In this document: piece after piece, positions 40,301 through 53,885 of the stretch
How the letters are laid out: each line of letters begins with the position of its first letter
Position numbering within the stretch: the stretch's first letter is position 1
Assembly (NCBI GenBank): GCA_013396915.1
Contig: VWZL01000442.1
Span: 233,810-297,809 of the forward strand
From: Stercorarius parasiticus
Lineage: Eukaryota > Chordata > Aves > Charadriiformes > Stercorariidae
Direction of reading: 5' to 3'
DNA length: 64,000 nucleotides
Notes under the pieces: model-generated
Database searches by the model: none
Seen by the model: only the letters and a program-made list of their open reading frames with translations
Told to the model about the DNA's origin: nothing
Translations under genes and position numbers: made by a program

Positions 40301-43122
40301 AAAGAACAACAAAAAAATATTCCTGAACTCTGCTTGTTATACTTTGTAGTATGGTGCTATGCTTGTTGGGTAAAAATGTGTTTTCATGAAGAACTATCAC
40401 ATTGAAAAAGATTTGTCAGTGGAGTAACTACACAAAATAATAATAATAAAAAAAATTTAATGGTATTTTTTAATTTTTCTTTTTTTGGAGAATAACAAGA
40501 CATAGAATAAAAATTCTACCTTTCATCTGGTAAATAACTTTAACATGTTATTTGTTTATTTATGCTTTCCACTATCTGCTTGTGTCTGGCTGGAGTTTTA
40601 AGATTACCATGTCAGAAAAATTAGGAGGAGGTCTCTATGTATCCAATAAACTGTATTTTGTAGAAGTCAAATAATTTTGTTAATGTACCACCATCTGGCT
40701 CTAGCTTCCCCTTGCTCTGTTATCGGAAATTTTAGGTTTTGTTCAAAAATTCAGAAGAAAAATCTGCTACCACTAAAGAGGTGAGCAAGAGGAAGAAATC
40801 AAATGAGCTTTGTTGGGCTCAAGATCCAAAAATCCCGAGGAAAGCAGCTTTGTTTAAAAGACAGAGAGATGAGTAAGGGAAATATTCAGTGCCAATTTTG
40901 GCTCCTAAAAGTTGCATAGGTGCATGGTGTAGTCAGTGAGGAAAATCAGGTAGATTAGCAAAAGCAGCTCCTAAATTTGAAGCCTGGACTTTAGCAGTGC
41001 AAAAGTGACCTCTGTGTTGGACAGGTGACCGAGAGTACTGTTGTGTGTCTGGGTAGAGACAGGCATGAGCCCCATAAGGTATATGGGTAAGACGAGGACG
41101 CACCGGCACATCCCTATATATGCACGTAGACCTGTGGCAGCCCAGAACAGAAGGACTTCTGCCACAGGACTTCCGTGAAATCCTCCACCTGCAGCCAGAG
41201 CCAAATGCTTTACTAGAGCACTAAATTAAATTACGGTGTTACTATATCCCAACTAACAAGTGGCATCTTTAGCAAAGTTATAGCGGCTCACTGAAGTATT
41301 CAGCCATAGTAAATGACTGCATTTGGAGATACAGAAACTAGGTCTTGCTTAGTTCTTTATTCAGATAATGGTTCAATCAGCATTTTGAATGGAAAAAGTA
41401 ATTATTGTATATATATATAACATACGCATGTGTAGGTTTGGACTTGAACATTAATTTATCCCCACTATCTAAAAACAGGAAGTCTAGAAACCTCCTAAAT
41501 GTATTCACCTAGAGATCCATAGAGATTTACAAGGTGGGGAAAAATAAAGACAAAGAAAAAGGGAAAGAAAACCCAGGTGTTGATGCAAACATACTAGAAA
41601 TATGTTTCTATATATGTCAATTTATAAGTCACTTGTCTTAAAGAATTTTTTCAGGATAAATTTTTTTTTTACTGTGTTCTTACAAGAGAAACCAAGTTAC
41701 TCTTTCCCATTACAGTTTTAACTACAACCATGTATATATCTGAGTTGATTTTTTTCTGTTTTTGTGTCCCCTTGTATCTATTAAATACTTTAATGGATGC
41801 ATTCTGTTTCATTAAAATCATTGTGAACCTGTTTGCAAACCGAAACATCCTGGCTGGCTATAATCTTTTCCCCATTTTTACTTCAGCTTTTTCACTTTGT
41901 AAGCTCTTCAAAGATGAACGAGCTATTCTGAATTGAAATAAACCTGTTTGAATTGGCCATTAAGTACTAACATGATAAAAATACAACACCACTGTATCAT
42001 GTCATTACTGTTAAGAGAGAGCAGAACAAAACAACGTGTAAAGTTTTTTCTTGTAGCAAAGTTAGTTTAAAATGGGGAAGGAATATTTTTGGGGAAAACG
42101 GATCCCACAAAGTAAGATTTTTCAGCTGCACTGGGTTTTTTTATGTGAATATATTTGTTTCTGTTGTTAAAGTTCTGTTCTCAGACAGACTGAGTAAGAA
42201 AAACACCTACAACCAAGCTAAAACACCTCCAAATACTAGTTAATTTTTCAGTCAAATTTTACCTGCACAATCTGTAACTAACATAACGTAATAACTGTAA
42301 TTTTCCCTAAGCTCCCTAGAACACAAACCCTAACAGAAACCAATCATTCCCAAAAGTATATTACAACTTATTCTTTGTGCAAAAGTTTCCTTTTTTTTGA
42401 GTTTGTCAAAAGATCATTTAAAAGGCAGTAAACCGATACAGCGAGCCTCAGATCTGAAATTAAGGCTGCAGATAGACCCCCTGTGAGGACTGTAAATGAC
42501 TTCCAGATAGCTCTGCATAATAGCTGTGTTACCAGTGGGGTCTCAGAAGTTAGAATAAAACTTGCTGTTCCTTTTGCATTGCTCAGTCAGGAAACATGAA
42601 ATAAGTTTTACTCAATACTGTAAGGTTTATTTTTCTAAGATAACTTACTGGAGTTTGGAAAAAATTACAACTTCAAATACAAGCCTGATTCTTCCAATTT
42701 TGCACTGAGAATAGGATCTTGACTTCACAGAGTGGTCACCCTCTAGCATCTGGCTCTATAATGTAGCAATGTTGTCTAGTACGGTAGCTTTAATATCAAA
42801 GACAGACATCAATGAGATGGCAAAAAATCTCAGAGAAAGGGAAAAAATGTTTCTCTGGCACGTATTAGAGAAAAAATAACTGGAATATGAGAACAAAGCA
42901 AAGTGGAAAAGAATGGGAAATTACTGCTTTTTAATAGATGTCCAAACACTGCTAATCAACAATTCAAGTCACTGAAGCCTAGAATACAGGTAGCTACTTG
43001 CTGTTGCCTCATTGCCAATTGCCACTTCATAGCGGTTTTTGCAGCCCATGTTGTGACCCAGCCTGTGCACTGCATGGTGTAACAACAGGCTGAGAAAATT
43101 CAGAAGAAGAAATTAAGGAATT
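37355..43122. other. Unique AT-rich noncoding sequence
   Basis: A G/T-rich tract follows the CR1 (about 37386-37409). An AAT repeat lies near 40438 and a TA dinucleotide repeat at 41408-41419. Open frames such as 37539-37886 and 39020-39367 show no recognisable domain. No exon, RNA gene or transposon was identified. Confidence 0.5.
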
Positions 43123-43144
43123 GGGAGGGGAGGGAGGGAGAGGG
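43123..43144 (+). other. Strong G-quadruplex motif
   Basis: Five tracts of three or four G are separated by A, A, A and AGA on the plus strand (GGGAGGGGAGGGAGGGAGAGGG in short tracts). The 1-base loops make this one of the most favourable quadruplex patterns. It lies in a purine-rich strand of unique sequence with no gene nearby that I can see. Confidence 0.75.
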
Positions 43145-46100
43145 AGAAATGCTCCTTTTGCTGCAAATAAAAGCCAAAATCCAGTGACCAAAATTTTCAT
43201 GAATGTCTAGTAACTTAAATGTCTGCATTTTCCAGATTCCTATCAATAAGGCCTTGAAGTAACCTGAATAACCTGATGTTTTCCGGATGCAAATCCCTTC
43301 ATGATCTTAACAGAGACCACAATGCTATCTATAATGCTTCCATTATAAATATTGTGACTATTCCTTTTCTATGATATTGTTTGCAAAATATCAAAATACA
43401 TTCCTATTTTTTTTAAAAACAAATCTATTGAAGTAAAAAATTATATTTTTTACCATTCTAGACAAAGTACTATAATTAAGACCAAGCCTTATAGTCTTAT
43501 AAAGTTGTTTTCTTCTACACAGATTTTAAATATGGATTCATTAAAAATTAATGCCCTGATTGCATGTGAGTTTTTTTAATGAATTTAAATCAGTAGAAAA
43601 AAAATAATCCCAAACATAATGAAAATTGTTTTCATGGTTTATATGAATACTCTTAACATACAACAAAAAATTATTTACTTTGCCCAAGAGATGAAAAGAA
43701 TGGAGTGATTTCAGGAAGCTCCGTGTAAACACAGCTGGTTGAATGCCAGAACATATACCTAGTCAAAGCAGAAAAAATTCAGAAATAATTTGAGGCTAAT
43801 AATTTTTGAGAATGAAGTTTATAAAAAAATTTATGCTCTTAAATCCTTCAGTATTCCTAAGGATCCTTTGCTATGCTATAACATGTATCTGATTTTCTTA
43901 TTACTCATTGGTTTCATCACAAGAATAGCCGGTGTAACTTCTGGTAGGTTAATGTTAGCAGTATTTTATCAGCACACCTTCCCCTTTGTGTACTTCAACA
44001 CTTCAGCTGGGCTATCAGTCATGTCACCTTCTTAGAGGAACACCCCTTAATTCCTTTGAGGTGTTTCACTGCTGTTTCCCTGTTGGCTCCTATTACCTCA
44101 GGAGCCCCTTGCTCATCTCTGTTAGACATCAAGTGTGCTGCTGTGTAGCCAGCGTGTCTCAGAGCAACAGTTGAGGGCCCTTGCTAGTACCTACCTGGTC
44201 CCTCTAACCTTGACATGTCATCCCACAGGTATGCTATATTTGTATGTAATTCATGGGGAACAGCTTGTTTAGGATGGTGACTCAGCTCAGTGAAAGATTA
44301 ATTTTTCAAACATACGTTTCTATTTAACTTTTCAGATGACACTTAGAAATATAGTTGTGCAGTACTCCAGCAAAAAATAGTTTATGAGAAGCCTGAAGCA
44401 CTGTTAGACCTTCATTACCCATGTGAAGATCCTCTTGATTGTGGATGGATTAACTGTGTTAATTCTTGTAATGACATGACGTGTCACAGCTTTGCTCATC
44501 TCCAGAAGGAATGGACACTTTGTGGCACTTTGCAGTCAAGCTTTGCTTGTAAATTTTATTATACCTGTGTACCCATGACCTCCTTAGTACTTTCGATAAT
44601 CCAACACTTAATTTATTTTTAATAGACATATGTGCATTTTCTCTTAGCATATTTCTTCATTGCTTCTTGTTAGAAACAAGAGAAATACAGGATTTCTCCT
44701 CCCTGCTGTGCTAAAGATTTCTGTGTGACCCTGAAAAAAGTATCTTTGCTTCAGTTCACCCACTTGTGTAGGACGTGTAATAAATATTACATTCAGGCAA
44801 TTCAGAACTGAATCGCAAAAAAAAAAATAAATCATTTTCATTTCCAACTTGAAAAAATATTTTGAATTGTCAGTATTCTCTTTTTCCTTCCATGAACTTT
44901 CATCTGCTGTTGATTGTCTCAAGAGTAATAACCAGCATGCACAAATACTGTTTCTATGATAATTTAATCTTTTTAATTGTATTGTAAAATTTGCAATTAG
45001 ACCCATTCCAAAGATTAGGTAGCTTTGCATCTCCTTCTGGATTATATTTATCTTTAGCCAATGAAGATTGCTAACTGGGAATATTGGAATAAAATCAATG
45101 CACATGTTTTATAACATATGCAATATACATTTAAGCAGTCTTAATTTACACACAGTAGTAATGACTGGAATTTCATTTGAATGTTATCTGCAGTAGAAAA
45201 TGTTTTGTGAAGTACACAATGAATAATGTATATTATTGATCATATTCTGGAATTTTGTGTTTATCTCCAGAACAGTACAAAATACAGCAAGTCAATTATT
45301 TCTTGCAAATTATTTGTTCAGCTTGTTTTCAGGCTTTCTAAAGATTGAGATCCTGATATTTTGCAAGAAAATGTCTTTTTTCAATAATTTTCCATCTTTA
45401 ATTTTACAGGGCGTGGAAGGACTTCAATCATATTACTTGCAATCCAAGTTGTAAATAAGAATGTGAAGAAAGAAATACAAATGGATAAATTAATTTTGAA
45501 GAGACAATAATCCCAAATCATGTCTGTTGAGTGACAACGCCTCTGTCAGTCTCTCAAGTAAACCTTACCTAGCAATAATTGGATACATAGGTGAGAAGAG
45601 ACTTGCTAAACTTATGAATTCATTTGAAATTACCCTTTCAAGGGATGTGTGACTAAGACATGTCTAACACCGTATTTCTTTCCTAATATTGGATTAGAAA
45701 ATATGTTCTGCAATTTGTAATGATACAGAAGCATCTCGATACTCTTAACTCATAAAAAAAGTTCTTTATAAGCAGTTAATAGGAAACACTCACTATCCTT
45801 GGAGTGAAGGGTGGACTTTGGTTGACAGAGCTGATTTACCATACGATGACATTTTAAAAGATGCCATAGTCTGAGAGAAAGGAGAGAAAGCCTCTGGAGA
45901 AAGGTCCTCTACAAATCACATCCACAGCTCAAGGATCTGATAATTCCACTGCATCTCCAGGACTAGACTCCTTTTCAAAGCCAGAGGAAAAAATACACAT
46001 CTAACAGTGCTAAAGTCCGTATATGGTATTAGCTTACCATATATATTTAAAATGTAATTTATTATTGTTCATACACACAAAAGACAAAAGAACTGCAAAG

Positions 46101-49100
46101 GTTTCTTGAAGACAAAAGAAAACAAACTAGAAGGGAAAAATAAACAGACAGACCAGAGAGAGACCGTGGGTGAAAGTACAGTAGTATTAGGAGAAAATGG
46201 TTTTCCCTCTTCTGATCAGTATGATGATGGCATCACTATCTTAACTTGCTTATTTGCCATTTATTAAGTGATACTGTATATTGTTACATACCTGTCTACA
46301 TTAGAAAGCAGTGAAAATGTGTAGAGCAAAGCAGTCAGCATGGAGGACCCCACACCACACACAGCTACAGGGTTCCTTCTGATGGTCCCACAGGACCAGT
46401 GTAGAGGAGCATCTGCAGACCAGTAAGGGCACTCCAAGGCAATCTTTTCCAGTTCAGCTTCATATGACCTGTAGTTATCAAAGCTGGCATGCTTTGGGTC
46501 GGGCAGAAGCTGGAGGAGAGGAGATGCCCTTCCTTGGGAACTTGAACTAAGCATGTACCACCAGAGGAACTTTGGTCAGGCAGAAAGACGTTCTTCAAGC
46601 ATCATTCAACTGCTAGAAAACTTCTGGGAAGAACAGTAGACTTTCCTAATTCAAGAAAGAGACCTACAAACAAGCCTTAGAGGTCATGCTGAGGCTTAAA
46701 CTGTGCTGGCACCCAGAAGGGGCCATTTAAGCCCGGAAGAGATTGAGAATGACTGTTCTAAAGAGCAAAGCAAAAGAAAAGACTCATATATTGCATGTGT
46801 ACAGTAAACAAGGAGCATGATTTTTAGGTCTTTGCTCTGTTTTGCTAGAAGAAAGTAAGTTTTCTCTAGTCGAAAAATGGTTTGTTCTCGTATTAGTTTG
46901 TCATCTAATCAAACAAACCTTTAGAAAATGGAAGCCTTTTGATAGTCTTAAGGTTTGCTTGTTTCATGGACAAAAGGTGAGGCAGATCCAAATCAAGACT
47001 GGCCAAATACAAGTCTCCTTGTACTCATTACTGTAAAACAAGTGTCTACCTATTTCTTCTCCCCATGAAAACACAACATCTTCAATGAGCTGGGAATGTT
47101 ATAGCTGTTTTTTAACCTCAACTGCACAGTATATAAAACTCAAAAAAACAGTTAAGTGTATGTATGGTATATACACTCATCCGAAGAATTATGGAATTGG
47201 CTTCATTGTTTTGTGTGCAATTCTACAGTATTAGACAGAAGGAGGAAGGTGCCAAAAAGGGCTTCCCAGAAGGTCTTCGAATGAATGCAAAAGACTTTGA
47301 GATCTATGTGTGAATATATTTAAAACGTTGCTAGACGTTATTGTATGTCTACAATGGATGGGGCATGGATTATGAAATCGTAAGTATACTTGCTACATGA
47401 AGAAGCACAAGTGAAAAGAATTGATGACATATACAAACAGAATAAAACAATTATCTGAATAAATAATGAAGGGCCAAAGACTAAAAGGATACCAACGAAT
47501 AAGATGCAATTTTTGCGTAGATTTAAGGCAAGAGAACTAAAAGTAAAGGATAAAAAACAGGAAAATCTGTTTAAACAGTCTCTGGTCCCTGGAGAAAATT
47601 AAAAAAATCCAAATGGAATTTGTTAGATGGAAGAAAGTTATCCTAGATGAAATACAGAAATTGACATTTTTGTCAATTGACATTGACAAGTAAAAATTCT
47701 GTTTACTTACATAAAAGTGAGCTACACTACTCAAACAAGACTATATTGTAGTTTCTATAAAACAGATTTACAGTAGCATAAGAAAATAACCCAGACAGAT
47801 CCTTTTATCTCAATTATTCATGTTGAAAATCTGAAGCAACAGATAAAAACTTGAACTCTTCTTTGAAAGCCTTTAGTTACAGAATCTATTGACCATATTT
47901 CAAAGAAGCAGGATGGAAAATAGAGTTAGTATCGTAATATGCCAGTCATAATTGTCATTGTGCAATTCATAATGAATTCTTCTGCCTAAATTTATTTATT
48001 TTATGAAGTTTGCTTTTCAACAAAAGTCAACAAACTTTTAAGAAATAAAAACGTGAAATGTTTTTATGTTAGCTTACTGTTATGATTTGTGGTAATCCAG
48101 AAAGACTCTTGAAAACATGAAAAAAACTTGTAATAAATCTGAAGTTTATCTCAGCTCTTTGTTGTCACTGGATGTAATTGGCATAGGGTGCGTTGGTAAT
48201 GCATCCTTATGCTAATGTATAATTCCTTGGGATATTTCAGTTTGATTGTTTTTAATTTTTATGAAAAAAAGTTAAGTGAAGATATTTTAGTTATAGTGCC
48301 CAATTATATTTTATTTCTTAAAGAGACTAGGACATTAGTGGTGTGTGTTTGTGTGTATCCATGTATGTGTGTATGAGATCAACAGGTGAGATGAAATATT
48401 AATAGGTTTACCCACACACAGGCATGAACTATAAGTGGCCAGTTATCACTCAAAATCATACTATATACATAACTGAAAAGTTTTTTGGTTTTGGTTTGTT
48501 TGTTTTTAAATTGGGTTAATGATGGATATTGAAGCACACCTGCAGCCTTTTAAATTTTCTGTAGTTATGCTGAGGTCCCTAGGTAAATATCCCTTGTTTA
48601 TTTCTTTTCATCAGTTAAATGGACTTTCTGCTAGGCTCTTAGAAGAGCAACAAAGTAAAACCATACTTTCTGAAAAGAATTTAGAGATTCTTTGTGCTTT
48701 TCATTCTGAATTCTGGAACAACCGGACAGCATCTAAATTGCATTGCATGTGCAGCTGCAGCATGTACCTGGTCCTCAGCTTTGAGATATGGGTCCCTTTC
48801 AGAGCTCCAGGACATTTCTTCCCTGAAGAAAAGAGTTTGCAGAAGGATGGTTCATAACTGTGTGTAACCTTGATGTGGAGTGGAGGTGAGGCTGATGTGA
48901 ACATCTGTTTTGGGGAGCGAGGGGAAGAGCTTTAATGCCCCAAAGAACCCACAGAATTTGAGAAACAGAGGACAAAACCTGCACTTTAAAGAACCGGAGC
49001 GGACAACGGGGAAGAACAAAATATAAGGATGGCCACTGCCGTCAGGATTCATAATATATTTGTTATATGTGGCATAATATATTTATTATGTGTAATTTAT

Positions 49101-49559
49101 TAATTTGTTACATTATCCAGAAGATATCCATGTATTTATAACCGTAGATGGAAAAAGCAAATGCCCTGCTGCTTTGGCACTGTGCACAGGCTATTTGACT
49201 TTTTTTGGTATTCGATTTCATCATAATTTCTGTATTTTGTATGTGTGGATCCTGTTTCAATTAAAAGCAGAAGAGTCCTAAGAACAGAACAGACAATTAT
49301 ACGTAATAGGTTATTTAAATAAAATCAGATGATAAAAAAAATAAAAATCCTGTATTAAAAAAAGAGAAATTGTCAGCTGACTTTTTTTGGGGGGGGTGAC
49401 ATTTCTGGGTAGAAAGTTACATATGTAAAACTGTATGATAAGGTACACCATAGAGACAGAATTAACACAGCCTTGTAACGAATGTCGACAGTTTCTGTAT
49501 CTTTCTGTTGTTACTGTTATCTAAGATTTTGAAGTAATTGTAAAGCCAGGCTGTGAAAA
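43145..49559. other. Unique AT-rich noncoding sequence
   Basis: Contains an A-run at about 44818-44829, a 15-bp palindrome (AATTCAT-A-ATGAATT, 47964-47978), a GT-rich microsatellite at about 48336-48375 and a T7G8 run at 49382-49396. A minus-strand open stretch at 46264-46598 has protein-like composition but no recognised domain. No transposon or RNA gene was identified. Confidence 0.5.
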
Positions 49560-49800
49560 TTCTTTATAGCTATTCCCTCCATCTGCCTGCAGCAGCTAGG
49601 ATGAAACTGCCAAATCAGAGCGCGCTGCCTTTGTAAACTGTCTGTGTTTACTTCATGACAGCGCACAAGAGACAGGTTTTAAAGTTTCATAACTTACAGG
49701 GTATTTTTAATTAATGTCGCTGTAAGTTAGGGTATGCAGTATTGGTAATGAGATTATAACTATTATTCATTTATTTGCCACTGACATGCTGACAGCATAT
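49560..49800. promoter_or_regulatory. Candidate conserved noncoding element
   Basis: This stretch has CpG-containing words (for example CAGAGCGCGCTG) in AT-rich surroundings and dense transcription-factor-like motifs. Two forkhead-type half sites face each other, GTAAAC at 49633-49638 and GTTTAC at 49646-49651. A TAATTAAT homeobox-type core follows, and a 10-bp inverted repeat TAACTTACAG / CTGTAAGTTA occupies 49690-49729 with a 20-base loop. These traits resemble developmental enhancers in gene deserts. Conservation cannot be judged from one sequence, so the call is tentative. Confidence 0.3.
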
Positions 49801-52744
49801 ATCTCTTACCAAATGCACATGGCAAGCATTTACATCCTATCCCAAAAGACAGGTTGTCAAAGGTTGAGCTCCTACCAACTTTACTCACCTTGAACAGTAT
49901 ATTTACTCAGAAAGAGTCACAATATTATCAAGGGATATCTCGTGGCAAGGATGCAGATGATAATGAAAATCTGTGGCAGGTGAGAAGACTGCTTGGTGAA
50001 TGAAAAAATTGGAGACTTCTGCCTCATGTTTTTCCTCATGTTTTTCCTCTGTTTTGGGAGTCAACAGTTTCCTTCTCCCTCTGAATGAGGTGCTCTCTGC
50101 CCATTTCCCCCCACCTTTCTCTCATGCCCATGATTCCACAACGGCTGTGCAAGCAACCTGGGAGTTCCACGTGGTGTCAGGCATTGCCCGTGCTACCTCC
50201 ACTGGGTGGCTGGGACTGAGGAACAGCAGCCGGTGTGGCAGGAAGGGGAGGGCAGCCCCTCAGTCTGACTGCAGCACCTAAAACTCTCACTGATGGGGGT
50301 GTTTGCCCCAAAGCTGATAATATTCTGAAGAAGTTATCAATGATGAAGGTATATTAAGGTGACTATCAGCTGACGGCAGTGTGGGGCAGCATGTGGGATC
50401 TCCACCTGACAGTACTTTCTCACCAGCACCTGCGTTGATGTGGTCTGGGGAGCATGAGGGGTACCTGCCAGGACTGGAGAGCCCACATAGGCCTTGGAAG
50501 TGGGGTAAATCAGGCAACCTGTCCTCTCCAGAGAAGAGAGGGGTACCTGTGGCACATACCTGCTGTGGGACTGCGTGTGAGTGGAGGGAATGCACAGCTC
50601 TGAGTGTGTCTGTGGGATGAGAGCCTGGAGGGACTAGTCCTAGAAGGCTTCTTAGAAAGTTGTGCTTACTAACTTCGCGTAAGAATCACGTGGTGTGGTT
50701 TACGTGTTGCATTGCAGATAACGATCTTGAAGGTATTGTTCACTGATTGCTTGTTAATGTGTGCTATTCATAAATTCAGTAGTCAAGTTTTCATGTTGAC
50801 TGGATTTAAAACATGTAAACAGAACAATTTTTCCCTGAGATTCATGGGATTTTTGTGAATAACTTGTAATTTCTGTGACCCCTTTCTCTTCTTCACAAAG
50901 TCTCACTTGCTTTTTTGAAGCAATGCTAAAAGTCTTTTTCTGGCTATCTTTCTCTTTTTAAAACAACATGAGTCAAAGGTGCCATCAAAGGTGCCTTTTG
51001 TGCAACTCACAAATACAAGTCTCTCCTGGGAAAGCATACACAGCTATACAAGTGGATCTCCATTTACACATCTTCTAGAGGCAGCTAAGATATCCCGTCT
51101 AAGAAGATGGCAGCTGAATCTCACACCAGACATCCTGTTCCTCTAAATGTTGTCTTCTTACCTTCAAAAAGCAGTTCCATCAGTCCCTGAGCTGATGGAA
51201 ATGAGAGAAACACAAAGAAAGGAGTATATGAGCTGAAATTTGGTAATATCTTTTAGCAACATCTTGAGTATCACACTCTTGCATGACCTTGTCACATAGT
51301 CACAGAAATATCTTATTATCAGACATATGCTTAAAAAGAAAAAAAAGTAAATAATTTATTTTCGTCAGTGAGACCACTACATGGCCACATTGGTACTTTT
51401 ATATGCAACCTGAATAAACTAGTCTGCAAGTAAACTTCGCCATGTAGTTCTGCAAAAAAGGACATCCACACTTGCTCCAAATACACACCTAACATCTAAA
51501 AAGAAATTCTTCTCAGGTTCAGTGATGTGAAAATTTCTCACTAGCTGTCTTTTCAATTGTACTCCTAGGCTAACGTTGCTTCTAAGCCAGTTATTTTCAT
51601 TTAAAGCACAGTCAAAAGCTATTATTATATGTATGCATAGACCACAGTTCTCAGATCCCTAGACCTTGATAAAAACATTTTCTTCCTAAAACAAATGCAT
51701 GGATTATTATTCAGTGAGGTTTATGCCTGTGACAAATTTCAGCTGCCAGACCATGGCAGTTCCAGAAAATAATACATAGTTTTAAATATTGAGTTCTTTC
51801 TTTTATTTATCCATTTTTATTATGAATCATATGTGTTGAAATTCCCAGGGGAAAAAAAATGTAGGAAATTTCAGCCCCATTAACTGAAGTCCTCCACAAG
51901 GTTAAAAAAATCTGAGACAAGGTTTTAATGACAAACTTTGCCAACACTGCTATGTCAGTTAAGAAAAACCCATGGAATATACACATGTAGCACATAATCC
52001 TTGTGCTTTTCCTGGGATAATTTATCTCTATTTCTGTGAACAGTCTACATTAGCAAAAACATAGCTTTGTTAATGTGATCTACAACCAATAATGTTACAT
52101 GACACTTTATTACCAATGATGTATTAACGGGACACTATAACCTGAACATAATGAACACAGGAGTATAACTCCTCTACCATGTTGTAATCTCTAGAAAGGA
52201 GTTTACTTGTTTCTCTGCAAGGATTGAGTAGTTTCTGAAATTCATCTCTATGCAATGATTAGGATCACATTTCATTTAACCTTTCTGTCATATTTGCCTT
52301 CATTGACCACTTCCTTGGTTTTAATACTAAGCTATTTAATCCACTAAAACATTTCCATTAGATTCTCCTTCCACATGACACTGTGGACAATTACACCTCC
52401 TAGGAAGGCAGGCACTCATTGTTAGAACAGTGTCTACTGCCACTGGAGCACAAAATAGTCTCAGTGGCTTGTCAGTTGAGGTGGGTTCAGAAAGATTTTA
52501 AATGCAGTGTTAGTTTTCATGTTAAAGAATTTTGCCGTTGCCTAAGATCTGAGATAAATTAGTTTCAATAAACTCACTGATACACTGGATAAGCTTAGAG
52601 TCAAATGTTATTTCTCTCTGTCTCTTTGCTTGTTTGGATGTCTGATAGTTCGGGGTTTTTTCGTTTGTTATGTTTTCCTTTTCCAGGTCTTTTACACTTT
52701 TCCTGGGTATTCTCATCTAAGAAAACAATCTTTCATTTTTAAAT
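49801..52744. other. Unique noncoding sequence with a GC-richer patch
   Basis: About 50000-50640 is visibly richer in G and C than the flanks. Its start contains a 12-bp tandem duplication, CCTCATGTTTTT twice at 50022-50045. Open frames occur on both strands there (for example plus 50000-50281) without a recognisable domain. The remainder is AT-rich with nothing identified. Confidence 0.45.
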
Positions 52745-53286
52745 CATAGAATCATAGAATGGTTTGTGTTGGAAGGAACCTTAAAGATCATCTAGTTCCA
52801 ACCCCCCTGCCATGGGCAGGGACACATCCCACTAGACCAGGCTGCCCAAAACCTTGTCCAGCCTGGCCTTGAACACTTCCAGGGATGGGGCAGCCACAAC
52901 TTCTCTGGGCAACCTGTTCCACTGCGTCACCACCCTTACAGTAAAGAATTTCTTCCTAATATGGAATTTAAAGCTACCTTCTTTCAGCTCAAAACCATTA
53001 CCCCTCATCCTATCACTCCAATCCCTGGTAAAAAGTCCCTACCCATCTTTCATGTTGTCCCCCTTAAAGTACCGGAAGGCTGCTATTAGGTCTCCCCAAA
53101 GCCTCCTCTTCTCCAGGCTGAACAACCCCAACTCTCTCAGCCTCTCTTCATAGGAGAGGTACTCCAGCCCTCTGATGACCTTTGTGGCCCCCCTCTGGGC
53201 TCAGTCCGACAGGTCCATGTCCTTCTTATGTTGATGGCTCCAGAGCTGGGTGCAGTAAGCCAGGTGGGGTCTCACAAGAGTGGAGA
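52745..53286 (-). mobile_element. CR1 LINE, 3' part, minus strand
   Basis: The inverted 3' tail begins with CATAGAAT twice, at 52745-52752 and 52753-52760, then typical CR1 3' untranslated sequence (GGTTTGTGTTGGAAGGAACC). Rightwards, the minus strand encodes the ORF2 C-terminus through the region equivalent to LVRPHLAYC, where it is truncated near 53286. Frames are interrupted, so it is not functional. The sequence is fairly close to the general CR1 pattern, suggesting moderate age. Confidence 0.93.
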
Positions 53287-53801
53287 AAAAAGCATATCTA
53301 GAATATTTTTTCCTGTTGTCAGGTCTTTCCCTCCCTTCTTTACAGAAGGCTTTAGATCTTTTCACCATTAGAGTTCAGCGGTGAAAATTCTCTAGATGCC
53401 CAGTGATGATATGACTATTCCGTGAACTTAGACAAAATTTGCTCCTGCTTAATTACCATATTCCAGACACTTCACCCTGAGCAAATTATTACCTATGAGT
53501 AGTAATAATATGGTTCTTGGTATCCAGATGTACTTGATGAAGGGAAGTCATTCATTATAGAAAACATTAGTACTCCAGCTTCATCCCAAGCTACTCCTGC
53601 TTCGGCTATCTAAGAAAAAATTATGTTTCCTAATAATAGTGGAGTAAGAGATGTCTGATCCTTTCATTTCTAGAGGTTTTAAGCATTATTTTAGTGGCTT
53701 CAAATACATTGGGCTTCCCTTTTCCCTTTTACATTGGGCAGGTCTTTCTGGGTTGCTAGAAAAATAGAAGATGATAAGATGTCATAACAATATCTTTCCT
53801 C

Positions 53802-53885
53802 TTTTGGTTTGGTTTGGTTTTTTTGTTTGTTTGTTTGGGGTTTTTTTTGGTTGTTTGGTTGTTTGTTTTTTGTTGTTTTTTTTTT
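53802..53885 (+). repeat. T/G-rich low-complexity tract
   Basis: About 84 bases made of T with short G runs, in irregular GGTTT, GTTT and GGTTGTTT units. It is strongly strand-asymmetric. This is a simple-sequence expansion with no associated element that I can see. Confidence 0.85.

Noticed and set aside
47964..47978. 15-bp palindrome AATTCAT-A-ATGAATT
   Set aside because: Short AT-rich palindromes are frequent in such sequence; nothing around it supports a function.
48519..48857. 112-codon plus-strand open frame
   Set aside because: No motif recognised, and overlapping frames are open on the other strand as well, as expected by chance.
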